Assembly (NCBI GenBank): GCA_958496175.1 | Contig: OY292274.1 | Coordinates: 64,924,630-64,988,629, forward strand | Direction: 5' to 3' | Length of the DNA stretch: 64,000 nucleotides | Source of the DNA: Sisyra terminalis | Lineage: Eukaryota; Arthropoda; Insecta; Neuroptera; Sisyridae | Position numbers and translations under genes: made by a program | Notes under the pieces: generated by a model | The model's database searches: none | The model's input: the letters and a program-made list of their open reading frames with translations, nothing else | What the model was told of the DNA's origin: nothing | In this document: piece after piece, positions 45,915 to 57,350 of the stretch | Position numbering within the stretch: the stretch's first letter is position 1 | Layout of the letters: each line of letters opens with the position of its first letter

Positions 45915-46748
45915 ATTATTTTTATTTAATCATTCTAATGTATAGGTACTACGTTTTTTTATTCTTTAATGGAATTGGAATCCTTCATCTGATTGTAATC
46001 AGTTGGGATTGTGATTTTTTTACGTATAAGGCACTAGACGTGTTGATGATGAATAAATGCAACAGATGTTCGAATTGTACGCAAAGTGCAACTAAATCAA
46101 TTTGAATTTTTTTCTTCGTCTTCATCCCGCCTTGCCTTCCGATTGTCACTCATTATATTATTGTTATGGTGAGTTGGTGATGTTGATTTGAACTTGGGGC
46201 CATAACAGAAGAGACTTGTTGTCTGTGTATTCTTTTATTCACATTGAAATGTTAAAATAATAAAAGACTTGTCTTCTAATTGGTTACGTCAATAAAGTGC
46301 GTTTAACACCTTCAGTTAAAGGGGTTGCAAGTGGGTAAAAGAATTTCTTGGGTTGAAACAAAGAAACAGGTTGCCGGGCTATAAAATGTTAATAATTTTG
46401 GGTGAATTCTTTTCATTATCTGGACAAATTCAGGTCATAAAAGTCGATAAAGAAATTTTTTTTTCGAGAGGAAACTGCTTTTCCAAAGTAATCCATTAGG
46501 ACAATTTTCTTAAGACAAAGAAATAACATTACCGGGTTTCTTTGCAAAAGTCTGTGTAGTCAATATCGCCTTCTTAGGAAATGCCAGAGCCCATTGAAGA
46601 ATGATAGCGATGATGAGCAAAAGGAAAACAGGAAGACTTCCAAAAAAGAAGGGAAAAATTAAGTTAGACTATTTAAACTTGAAGATACTCATTGAAAACA
46701 GGAAAAGTTTAAAAGAACTTATCGATAAATTTGTTGTGTTGTTTCATC
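45915..46748. other. No gene recognised
   Basis: Mixed sequence without motif or repeat match. Confidence 0.5.
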
Positions 46749-47500
46749 AGTAGCTAGATAGTTTTGAGACTTTAAACCCCTTGCCAGACACCTGACACTT
46801 GTTACCTACCAAAGCCACTATGATCCAAACTTTATAGTTACCTATTGTTCCTACCTGTATTGGGAGTAATAATGCAATATTTCGATTTGTAACAAACGTG
46901 TAAAAAATACCAACTTAACTTTATAAAAATAATAAAGCGTAATTTTTGATCAAAATAAGATTGTTTCGCTGACTTTGACATTTATACTGTGTATACAATA
47001 TATAGAAAATATTGCGGTCCAATTTATGTAGTATAATTTATATATAATAATATATAAAACTCCTACCATAAACATAAATTTGAACAGAAGTTCAAACCAA
47101 AATATTCGTGACGTATTGCCCAGATACCTATTTCGATTGCCAAGCAATCTTCCTCATCAAGTAGTTTGGATCACTCCGTAACTGATTTGTGATGATTCAC
47201 TTTGGGATAATAGAAACCATTTCATCCATTGCCAAACCTTTATAATTGTGACAACCCCTTGCCAAACACCCTTAAGCATTTATTAATTGTAATTATACTT
47301 ACGTTAAAACATAAAAGCAAATTTGCTATACTTATTACTTGGGTAACTATTGGAAGATATTTCAACAGTAGCTAGATAGTTTTGAGACTTTAAACCCCTT
47401 ACCAGACACCTGTTACTTGTTACCTACCAAAGCCACTATGATCCAAACTTTCTAGTTGCCTATTGTTCTTACCTGTGTTGAGAGTGGGGATGCAATATTG
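46749..47500. repeat. Direct repeat pair around a hammerhead-type repeat fragment
   Basis: 46749-46882 and 47365-47497 are direct copies (gtagctagatagttttgaga ... cctattgttc.tacctgt). Between them, 46975-47200 is a single arm of the 21.4-22.3 kb repeat. Its hammerhead motif (minus, 47117-47160) has lost the CTGA core and has atagg instead of atacg, so it is dead. The frame at 46950-47147 is a by-product. Confidence 0.75.
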
Positions 47501-47818
47501 CTCATAAAAACATCAATATTTATAAACGATATTAGTAGATATATAGTTCATGGAACTTTGGCTATTATTATAATTTTCTTAAATGAAAGAACTGGTGTTG
47601 CAATTTTTTGCAAAATTCCTTCACATTTCTTTGTGTTAATCATTACAACTTCCTTTGAAAATTCCCTAGAGAATGATACGATCCTCGTTGGGAACTTCTT
47701 TTGTAAAAGGAAAACAAAAAGAATTGAGACTATTTTTACTTGAAATTTTTTTTCGGGAACCATAAACTTTGCACTAGAAATTGAAACTTTTCATAGTTGA
47801 AATGAACTTTAATGAAAG

Positions 47819-48022
47819 TACAATATAATCTCACTAATTCGGCACGTCCAATAATCCGGAATCCTTCACCCACACCTCCCTCGCCCCTCTATACTTGTCT
47901 TTACATTTATTCCTTCTATAAAATGCTTTATTTTATTCATTACCTACAATTTTTTCACTATAATCCAGTAATCCGAACATTCCAATAATCCGGCACTTTT
48001 AGTAGTGCCGGATTACAATGTA
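47819..48022. mobile_element. Pogo/Tigger-like MITE, 200 bp
   Basis: TA at 47819-47820 and 48021-48022 flank termini caatataatctcactaattcgg and its diverged complement. Text such as caataatccggaatcc, attccaataatccggcac and agtgccggatta is characteristic of pogo/Tigger-type ends. No coding sequence. Confidence 0.65.
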
Positions 48023-49404
48023 TTTTATTTCTGATAGTCTTTTGGATGGAATGGTCTCATAGATCATTTTTTTTACTTTAGCTAGTAATTAAGAATCAAA
48101 ATTTGAGTCAATTAATTGAGTACCTTATTATTTGTTAATATCATTTTTAATTCGAGTCATTTCTTGTTTGCATCTCAACTTGAAATTTATGACTTTAAAA
48201 CTGCAAATCTTAGTCTGGCCTGGTTGTTATTATGCAAACTATTTAACATATGCACGGGAGTGGAACAGTTTAAAAATTTGTTAACACATGTTACTCATGA
48301 ACGGCCTTTACTTAATTTGATCGCAATTCAACGAAAACTTTTCAAGAATGCTAATTTCTATTATGCGATAAAGCCATTTGAAATATTTCCGAGTGGCAAT
48401 TTCCAGAAGCTATATATCTTCTGCCTACTGTCTTCTTCCAAAATTGCCGTTAACATCATGTCGACATTTACGAATATCTTAATATGTGAGGTTGAAGTGT
48501 CAAAATCAGGACATGTAGAAGTGGAAGATGCGGAGGAAGGTTATATGATATGAAATATATAAAATTGTAGCCAAGCCAGTTCAGTGACTATCTAGAGACC
48601 AGATTGACCTCGTCGTTGAAAGGTGAGGAAGACTTGTCGTCACCACCATGTTTCTTCGGCCAATCTTCCTCGACATTATCATCTTATTATTATTTATGCA
48701 ACGAATCGAATGGAAATCAATCAACAATGTGTCTCGATTTGAACCATTTGAATACAAAAAAGACATAAACTTGTGCTTCCACTACAATGTTATTATATAT
48801 TCACAGAGTCCACTCAAAACTTTGACGTCACACCAAAGAGCCGTTATAGTAATGCGATTCATCATCCAACATTGCACAGCTAAATCGATGCAAATGTGAT
48901 TTTTTTTCTTCTCTTTAATTTAAATTCTACAAAAAAAGAAACAAACCAAAGAAATTACTGCTTAATTAGTTACATTAACTTGCGCATAATTTCGAGTTAA
49001 ATTTTTTGTTGACTTCTTTGCCTCCGACTAACATCGATATATAAATTAACGATGTGGAAGTTAATGACGTCACGTTGGTTTATTATTATGATTTGTACTG
49101 AAATCATTAGCTGTAGGTATGGAGGTATTATGAACGAGGGAATTTCGCCGACGATAATGGAGAAAAAGTAGTAAAAAGGTCTATGGTTAATTAATGGTAA
49201 AATATAGGATTGATGATTAGCTGCGTTTATGAAGACAAAAAGTGCAACTGTAAACTTTGCATTTTATTTCTTTTCATTGGAAACACTAAACAATTACAAG
49301 CATTTATTATAGATCTTTCAGCATGATTATATTATGCAAAAGGAGTCCAATTATCCTTATCACCTTCTTCTCCAGAATCTGGGCTATGTTTGTACGTTTG
49401 TAAA
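48023..49404. other. No supported gene; longest non-element frame
   Basis: A plus-strand frame of 145 codons at 48116-48553 begins at a TTG rather than an ATG and contains several methionines; it ends in an acidic VEVEDAEEGYMI. I recognise no domain and see no splice or promoter context. A short antisense pair of frames at 48581-48899 is equally unsupported. The region has no repeat match here, so it is single-copy within the window. Confidence 0.3.
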
Positions 49405-51290
49405 GTTTTAAATTTGGAAAAATCGTATTTTATTTTTTCAAGAAATTTGGTCAGTATCTATGGAAAACTGGGGGTCAGTACCTCCAAGAAGATTAAGAAC
49501 TCATGTCCTAAGACTTAAAAAGATAAAAGAAAAATTCATGTTTTGGGGTAAATTATTGTAGAATTTTAGATCCTCGATGATAATAGATTAATAAAATATT
49601 CCGAGGACTAGGATCAAAAATAATCGATTTAAACTTCATTTATTACATGCGACGTTTCGGCTCCTTTCGTTTTCTTGAGGAAGGCTCAATAGAGGAGCTG
49701 AAAATTAAATATATGCCTATGTTTTAAATTTGGAAAAATCGTATTTTATTTTTTTCAAGAAGTTTGGTGAATATCTATGGAAAAATGGGGGTCAGTACCT
49801 CCAAGAAAATTAAGAACCCCTGTCCTAAAATTTAAAATGAAAAATTAATGTTTTGGGGTCAGTCCAATTCAGTCGGTCCAGCACTGGTTGCTTAATTATT
49901 TTTTTAAATTCTGATATTTTAATATTTTAATTTTATTGTTTTTTGTTTTCCTGTGGTGGCCATATTAGTATTACTAGGCGCAGACATTTTTGCACTTTTA
50001 AGGGTTTGCGGAAACTTGATTATCTCAGGCCCTATTTGTCCTATCAAAATGAAACTAAAAGTAGTGTGTTCATAAAAATATAGGCTACAAGGTTGTAATA
50101 AGACGTTTTTACCTAAATCTAATTCTAAGGGGTGAAATTTCAGCCTAAATTTTTAGCTCTCAGTTGTAAAAACTCAAATTTTCACGAAAAGATTGTGAAG
50201 GAAGGGAAAGAGTCTACACGTTAAAACTTTTTTTACAAACAATTAGGTACTAGTTGTATTCAAAAACAAAATTTGAAGTCTGAGACTTTAAGGCTTTTTA
50301 AAATAAAAAATAACAAAATTTGAAAATTTTCAAAATTTGCAATTTTCTTAGCCCAATATCTCTGGTGGGGGACCAGATAAAAATCTGAAATATCACCCCA
50401 TTATAGTACTGTATGATAGTATTATGCACTTAAAATTTGGAGTTTGAAATTTGATTAGGAGCAAAGGTATTGCAAGCACAAAATGTCAAAATAATGCATA
50501 CTTCCAGTAGGTGAATATAATGTATTTAACCATTTAATATGTGACATATACTTGGCAAAACGGCCATTTTACACAAAACAACATATGCTCTGGGCTGACT
50601 GTTATTCATATTTTAAATTAAAAACATATACTTCTAGTTGTAACCGATTATTTTTGATCCTAGTTGTCTGAATGTTTTGGGGTAAATTTCAGGGAAAAAT
50701 ATCTTGAAATGTTTTATGTCTGAAAGCAAGGGCAAATCTTCTTTGGGGTTTATCAATTCGAACCATGAAAATGGTTATATTTAATTGAAAACCATCCCTT
50801 GTTTCATCTTCCCTTAGTTTTTGAAGAAATATATCCATTTTCATGGATCAAATTGGTAAAAACCAAAGATTTTCCCTTGCTTTCAGAAATAAAACATTTC
50901 AAGATATTTTTCTCTGAAATTTACCCCTAAACATTTGTGATTCTTAATCTTGTTGGAGGTACTGACCCCCACCAGTTTCACATGGACATCAAAATTATTA
51001 ATCAAAATTAATTAACTTTGATTAATTTAACAAGCTAGCCAAATGTAAAAAAATTCATCCCTTGATTCATGGTTCGTAAGAGCAAATTACGAAATATTCA
51101 ACTAAATGTTTTTACTTTCAAAAATAGCGCTAATCCTCCCTTAATTTTCGATTAAATATAACCATTTTAATGGATCAAATTGGGAAAAACCAAAGAAGGT
51201 TTACCCTTGCTCCCAGGACTAAAATAGGTGAACACATTTCAAGAAATTTTTCCCTGAAATTAACTCATAAACATTAATTTTTCTTTCACC
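49405..51290. repeat. Nested repeat block
   Basis: Direct repeats at 49405-49555 and 49721-49861 (tttggaaaaatcgtatttta ... gggggtcagtacctccaaga), with a reversed piece at 50942-50985. An inverted repeat pairs 50675-50790 with 50815-50935 (gtaaatttcaggg / ccctgaaattta-type arms), and a third arm lies at 51165-51280. An element bounded by inverted 20-mers is nested at 49607-50664. Confidence 0.7.
49607..50664. mobile_element. TIR-bounded insertion, 1.06 kb
   Basis: actaggatcaaaaataatcg at 49607-49626 is repeated in inverted orientation ending at 50664. Close to the left end, 49650-49690, a gcgacgtttcgg...ttgaggaaggctc stretch resembles the hammerhead-bearing ends seen elsewhere but with a poor core. 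No coding sequence. Confidence 0.6.
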
Positions 51291-51299
51291 CTTTTAAGA

Positions 51300-51535
51300 A
51301 GTAAAACTCTTAGGAGATAAAAGAACAGAAATGACTTATGAACTATTTTCGGCAATATGGGACACAGGCACCTCACCAACCGAATGGTTTAAATCTATTT
51401 TAATTCCCTTACATAAAAAAAGAATGAATACCAACTATAGAACTATAGCCCTGGCATCTTATATAAGTAAAATATTACTAAACATCATAAATGAAAGATT
51501 CGAGTCTATATTCCATTCTTAAATATCAAAGAGGC
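51300..51535 (+). pseudogene. LINE reverse transcriptase fragment
   Basis: Plus-strand translation: VKLLGDKRTEMTYELFSAIW, then GTSPTEWFKSILIPLHKKRM, NYRTIALASYISKILLNII, NERFES and a stop. The order W--G--P-EW--SI-IPLHKKG---NYRTIALISH-SKILL-II-ERL is the N-terminal finger/palm region of reverse transcriptases from RTE- or CR1-like LINEs. It is cut on both sides: nothing precedes it in frame and an unrelated repeat piece starts near 51540. It is distinct from the other LINEs in the window. Confidence 0.8.
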
Positions 51536-51539
51536 TTGA

Positions 51540-51739
51540 TTAGGAATGCAAACGATACATCGATTTTTTCAAATATCGATATATCGTTCATAAACATCCC
51601 GTAAACAGTCTTATTACTTCAATCTTTTATCGGAACTACGGGAAAACTATGTTGGAGGGTTGTCGACGTAATAGAGACCATGGAACGAAAAAGTTTTAGA
51701 AGCACTGGTGTAGATTCCGTCCAAAGAGGATCCTTATAT
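51540..51739. other. Short match to the 4.7-5.1 kb repeat, then unassigned
   Basis: 51543-51592 (aatgcaaacgatacatcgat ... atatcgatatatcgttcata) is the reversed terminal block of the repeat at 4930-4980. The remainder is unassigned. Confidence 0.5.
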
Positions 51740-51905
51740 CAAGGTTTATAAAATACACAGGTGGCCTCATGGTGGCTACGTGATGGATACGTGACGTAAC
51801 CAGAAGAAATTTGTACATATCTTCAGACTGATTCAATTTCAAAATTCTTCGTATGACGTCATTTTTTTTTCTAATGGAGCAACCTGTGTAATTTACAAAC
51901 CTTGC
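51740..51905 (-). repeat. Single unit of the 56.7-57.4 kb array, reversed
   Basis: ggtttataaaatacacaggt to cctgtgtaatttacaaacct with tatgacgtcattttt inside is the inverse of one array unit, at somewhat lower identity. Its ends are inverted repeats of each other, so the unit itself is a small foldback/MITE. Confidence 0.8.
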
Positions 51906-53412
51906 CCTTATATAACATCCTCAATCATATGAACACTCCAATATACCTCATACATCTAATGAAGCAACTATACCAGCAAAACAAAACGGTAGATGATGAT
52001 CTATTGACTATTAGTATTCGAGAAAAGCTGGTCTAACATTATTGGCCAAAAGTGTACATTATAAATAGCTTATAAATTACTCTGAAAGTTACTGAAAAAT
52101 GATCAGAAAGAAGTAGTAGTACAATAGTAGAAACAGTCTTTAATTTGTTTTAAAAAAAAATAACTCCCACATTGTCCCACATCAACACTCAACGCCAGAA
52201 AATATCCAAACCAATCAATCATTTCTGGCGCGAATTTAATCAAAAGCCAATTCTCAAAAGAAAAATAACCCTTTTTCAAATCTCTCACTTACGCCCAACT
52301 TCACTCGAATACTTTGCCCAAACGAGTCCATTGAACGACTCAACGATTAGATCTAATTCCATTCCGAATGATTAATACTCTCGACAATTATCCAATTGAA
52401 TAGAAAACTACATAGCCAAAACCCCAAAAAAAAAAAAAAATGTAATTTATATTATAAAGTATTTGTAAACGCAAAGAAATACTCAATAATTCTCTCCATT
52501 GAAAGCCACAAATAATGACACCTCAAAGAGAATCGATTTGTAAGAGAAGAATCTTTTGAATATATAAAAGTAGACAAATCTCAATGTTTCAACTTCACAA
52601 ATTACCCTTTCAATGCGTAAGTCTTTGTGAAATGGTAAAAAAAAAAACTTTGATTATTCAAATAAACCTTTCGTTATACGCAATAAATCAATCTCTGTTT
52701 CAGTAAATATGCAAAATCTGTCGTCCAATATTAGCCTGTTATTAATATAAGCGACGTGAATTTATATACAAGTTGAATAACTCGAGTGAAGTTTGTAATT
52801 TATCCTCCACAACGGTTATTTATGGACTGGAAGACTATCATTTTATGGACGATACAAAGAGAGTTTATCATCATAACAATTTCTATTATATTTGAAATAA
52901 AACTCACAAGTTTCATCGTTTTTTTTTTCTCCAATGCTTGATATTCACAGCAAAGAATGACTTCTTTTTTTTTTTTTCGATTTGTTGCGTTCAAAGTAAC
53001 TTTAAATCTCGCTTTTCCATAACGGGCAATGGTTTATTGTACCAGTATTGGTTTTTAGTTGTAGAATGGCGATAATAAAACCTGTCTCAAAAATATGGTC
53101 ACACAAGGCTCAATCAAAATGTAGATGTTTTCAGTGAAAGAAAAAAAAATCAATGTACAACTAACCTGGGTGTTACGATTTATCAGAATTTCTATTGGAA
53201 AAAAAAAAAAACTTAACAACAGGTGTCAATGATGTCAAAGACTTTAAGGCTTTAAAAAACGTAATTAACACTTCATAGATTCAAACGAGAATCGTGGCTA
53301 ATTGGAAGGTTCATTATAGTGTTAATAATCAATAAGCAATCAATCGATGATTCGATATTATTCTCAAAAATAAAGAAATATTCATCATATTTTTTCAATG
53401 AGACAATAAAAA
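51906..53412. other. No gene recognised
   Basis: No supported frame. Overlapping frames on opposite strands at 52103-52375 and 53273-53507 carry no motif. Confidence 0.5.
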
Positions 53413-54498
53413 ATATGAACTTCAATATATTGAGACAAATGCAAGATTTTATGAGTAGGATAATTGTAGGATTTATTATACGATCTGTTAACATATACAT
53501 TACATAAATTTATCCTAAATCCAAATTTGCATTTTCGGTTAAATGATACGAGAGCTTATGATAATGGAAGTATGAAATAAATCCAGTGGTGGTAAAGTTG
53601 CAGGTATCGTTTCAAATTTGAAACTATTATATTTGGACATCCTAGGAATTACATTTTTTTCGATTGCATGAAAATACGTGCAGCACAGTAAAATATTATC
53701 ATTTGCATTAGAATTTTTAATTATTATCCATAAAAGATCTTCATGTTCTGAACGTTGTGGGTTTTAAATTTCGTTGGAATCACAATCGTTCACAAAAGGA
53801 ACACATATTATGACCGAACATATTATTAAAAAATTTTTAACGAAATTCTTCATGGGCAACTTTATTTCGACGGAATTGTAAGTACCTAAGGAATTGGTTG
53901 TACATTCATTTGAGTAGCACCTGAAAAACAGTTCGTAATATTATGTGATATCAGAATTAATTTTAAATTAGCTTTTATTTTATTGAAATTTCGTGATTAC
54001 GGACGAAATATGCGATTAGAAAATATTTAAGTACTAATTAGCATCATTTTCACTATTTTACCCAGTCGAATCATTATTAAATGTATAAGAACTTATTTTT
54101 CTTATATAATAATGCTTTTCGGCGTGCCCGAAATTCACGAACACGATCTGTTGAACCTTTTGACGTCTTTATAGCTTTGTTTTCTTTATTTTTTTTTTTT
54201 TTGATAATCATGACAATAATCCGTATTTATTTATGGCAAACTTGAAAATTAATTTTATTAAAATAATGAAATGTTTATGCTCACAATTATAATAAGCAAT
54301 TTAACACGATTGTTATTGGTCGCTATGAAAACCATTATCAATTAGCGTAATACGCAGGCGCGTACAACCATAAGAAATACTAATGTTTTCTACCTCATTC
54401 TCTCTCATGTTAAATCTTATAGATTTATGTATATGTTTCTCTTTTTATTGTCGTTTTTCGTTTCATAAAATTTCAAGCCACAACAATACTAAATAGTT
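53413..54498. repeat. Dispersed 1.1 kb repeat, copy 2
   Basis: Collinear with 12408-13495. It retains the gcgtaatacgcaggcgcg block near 54345 and the short basic frame remnant near 54130. The right boundary joins the hammerhead-bearing repeat directly. Confidence 0.8.
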
Positions 54499-54720
54499 GT
54501 TTAAATAAGAGAAAAATTCAGGTTGTTTAAGATCTTTAATTTTTTAATTTTTTAATATTTTATCATTTCAAAAAGCAACGTTTCGTTACGTAATCGTAAC
54601 TTCCTCAGGCTTCTATAACAAATTAAATTAATTACAAAATATGTCAATCATACATAAATTTCAAAATTATAATAATATATATATAATATAGATCATATAT
54701 AAATATAAATACCACTAGAT
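54499..54720 (-). repeat. Hammerhead-bearing dispersed repeat, copy 2
   Basis: Matches 27225-27400. It contains the best-preserved short-stem motif of this type (54571-54614) and ends in a TA-rich microsatellite. Confidence 0.7.
54571..54614 (-). ncRNA. Candidate small hammerhead-type ribozyme motif, well preserved
   Basis: Minus strand: helix I AGAAGC (54614-54609), core CTGAGGA, extra A, helix II GTTAC/GTAAC with a six-base loop, GAA, palindrome ACGT, T at the expected cleavage position, then GCTTTT completing helix I with all six pairs (one G-U). All invariant core bases are present apart from the extra A. Confidence 0.6.
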
Positions 54721-54746
54721 CTCATATACTATAAAATTATGTTTTA

Positions 54747-55089
54747 GTCTAGTCCAGAGTTCCCCAAACTTTTTTGTGTCGTAGACCCCTTGCCATGTTT
54801 TTTCGTGTTGGGTAGACCCCCTACCTACCTGATATTGATTTCCTGTAAATTTCTAACTGCAGTGAAGTTTAGTATTAAAACCTTAAAAACATAGGTACTT
54901 TTATAAATAATGTATATGTCTTGATATTATAAGATAGTATGATGTAAGTAAATAGGTACTATCAGTGTATGTGTTGAGATCCACTATCGTGGACCCCCAT
55001 TTTCATTTCATGAACCCCCAAATTTTTTTTTCGCTGACGTAGACCCCTAGGGGTCGATATAGACCACTTTGGGAATCACTGGTCTAGTC
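54747..55089. mobile_element. hAT MITE, 327 bp, perfect 8-bp target duplication
   Basis: gtctagtc at 54747-54754 and 55082-55089. Termini cagagttccccaaacttttt and (reversed) cagtgattcccaaagtggtc are the standard hAT-type ends, with gtagacccc blocks on both sides. No coding capacity. Confidence 0.9.
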
Positions 55090-56725
55090 AAAGCAATATT
55101 ACTGCTGGAAACTGAAAAGAATAATAATTAAAAATTTTACTTTCGTAAAAATATCGAGGTGTCGTCGTAAATTTCCATCTGTGATGCAGCTTACCTGTCA
55201 GGATGGCCTGGAAATGCTTTTTACACTTCCTCATCCCATTATAGTTAAATAGAGCAATATGTCACTAATATTTTAGATACTTATGGTGGACCTTTAAACC
55301 CCACTCTACCCTATTTAATTTTTTTATTATGTCATAGAAAATTTTGGAAAACCGGAAATTTGTATTAAAGGAAAAATTGAACACCCGGGTCTATAATCAG
55401 GTGTAGGATTTCCTCTTGAGTATTGAATGCCTAAAATAATAACTCAAAAGTTCAACTATGGTTTATGGTATTATACATGTAAATTGTTTATGTTCTGTGG
55501 TTAAATAGTATGAAAGTGATAAAAAGAGTTAAATTTTGCTAATTTGATGAAATAAGAGGAGACTTAGGGACGCTTTTTACTGGAAATTTTTGAAATGAGG
55601 GAATAGTGGTATGAGTGGTGAAAATTTTATCATTTAGTTTGTAATAGGGAAGCAAGGGGGTTGTAAAAAGTAGTAAAATTTGTTTTTGTTGTTTATAAAG
55701 ATCTTCTAGATATGAAAAGTGTTTAGTTAGACAATAGGATACTGATATGATTTCAGAGCTTTTCGTGAGATTTAGAAAAGAGAAAGAAAGTTGTGGTGGT
55801 TTCAATTTTTTAAATCTAAACAAAACCGGAAACTAAAATCAAATCAATCGACAAATTCACTTGAAGAATAAAAATTCCAACGATTGTCAAATAAAGCCCC
55901 CCTATTGTGACGTCACCGGACAGGTGTGTGTACTTAATTTTTCCGATGCACCGCACCCTCGATAATTTATATATTTATAAATATTTTTTGTTAACCAACC
56001 AACGCCCAATACAATTTGAATATAAAACGAATTCAAACCGTCTTTTTTTCTTCCCAATACAAATAAATTCTAGTATTTATTTATTAATAGGACCCATTTA
56101 TTTAAATTGCTATTTATCTCCACAACAACAACGAAATCAAATTGAAAATTTATCGTTGTTGGGTTGTCAGCAAGTTTGAACATACATTTTTGTTGAAAAA
56201 TCTTCAAGACAGAAGCCTCTTTTGGATTAAGAGTATGTAACATGATCCTGTTGGCTGTTCAACGAAACTTATCGAGACATTCGATCGAATTGAAAAATGG
56301 TATTTAAATCATAAAACTCATCGTAAAATATAAGCTTGATCTTTGGAAAATTGATGTCGAAGAGGTTGGTAATGAGAGGGAATCGGGAGGGAATGAGGGA
56401 AATTATCTCATCTGATCAATATGTTAATGAAACAAACTTGTCTTGTACGGAAATTTGTAATGGAAACAAGCTAATGAGATATCCTTGTTTGGAACGTTTC
56501 ACAATCGGGCGCAGTTTAGTTGATAAAATTTTGAAAAGATTTACAGATATGCAAATATAAATCACATATGCATATCGACTTGTCCAATTATACGACATAT
56601 GCTTGTCATTTTGAATGATTTTTGTTGGAAAAAATGCAGAGAGGACAATTACAAGCAATTGGAATTTCAGTTGGTAAACCTGTATTCCTGTCTGAATGTA
56701 GTTACTGTCAGGGGAGGCTAGCTCC
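55090..56725. other. No gene recognised
   Basis: Frames at 55539-55823 (minus), 55907-56179 (plus) and 56336-56560 (plus) lack motifs. A CRE-like tgacgtca is at 55908. Confidence 0.4.
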
Positions 56726-57350
56726 CAAGGTTTGTAAATTACACAGGTTGCTCCATTAGAAAAAAAAAATTACGTCATACGAAGAATTTTGAAATTGAAT
56801 CAGTCTGAAGATATGTACGAATTTCTTCTCCATGCGTCACGTGGCACATGAGACCACCTGTGTATTTTACAAACCTAGGCTAGCTCCAGGGTTTGTAAAT
56901 TACACAGGTTGTCCCATTAGAAAAAAAATGACGTCATACGAAGAATTTTGAAATTTGAATTAGTCTGAAGATATGTACGAATTTCTTCTCCATGCGTCAC
57001 GTGGCACATGAGGCCACCTGTGTATTTTATAAACCTTGGCTAGTTCCCAAGGTTTGTAAACTACACAGGTTGCCCCATTAGAACAAAAAAATGACGTCAT
57101 ACGAAGAATTTTGAAATAGTCTGAAGATATGTACGAATTTCTTCTCCATGCGTCACGTGGCACATGAGGCCACCTGTGTATTTTATAAACCTTGGCTAGC
57201 TCCCAAGGTTTGTAAATTACACAGGTTGCCCCATTAGAACAAAAAAATGACGTCATACGAAGAATTTTGAAATAGTCTGAAGATATGTACAAATTTCTTC
57301 TCCATGCGTCACGTGGCACATGAGGCCCCCTGTGTATTTTATAAACCTTG
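56726..57350. repeat. Tandem array of four 156-161 bp units
   Basis: Units start near 56727, 56888, 57049 and 57205. Each begins aggtttgtaaa.tacacaggtt, ends cacctgtgtattttataaac-like text (an inverted repeat of the start), and is joined by ggctagctccc. Every unit has cacgtg (in gcgtcacgtggcaca) and three of four have tgacgtca. The 119-residue minus frame at 56960-57319 arises because the last unit lengths are near multiples of three; it is not a gene. Confidence 0.9.

Noticed and set aside
48116..48553. 145-codon plus-strand frame
   Set aside because: It lacks an ATG start at its beginning, shows no domain, and has no splice or promoter context; a frame of this length is plausible by chance in 64 kb.
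49650..49695. gacgtttcgg ... ttgaggaaggctc as a functional hammerhead motif
   Set aside because: On the minus strand the core reads CTCAAGA and helix II does not pair; only the GAA-ACGT-C part fits.
55185..55205. Minus-strand CAG|GTAAG at a poly-purine context
   Set aside because: No pyrimidine tract upstream on that strand.
56960..57319. 119-residue minus-strand frame with internal repeats
   Set aside because: It follows the tandem DNA array: the repeat length near a multiple of three keeps the frame open. Not a repeat protein.
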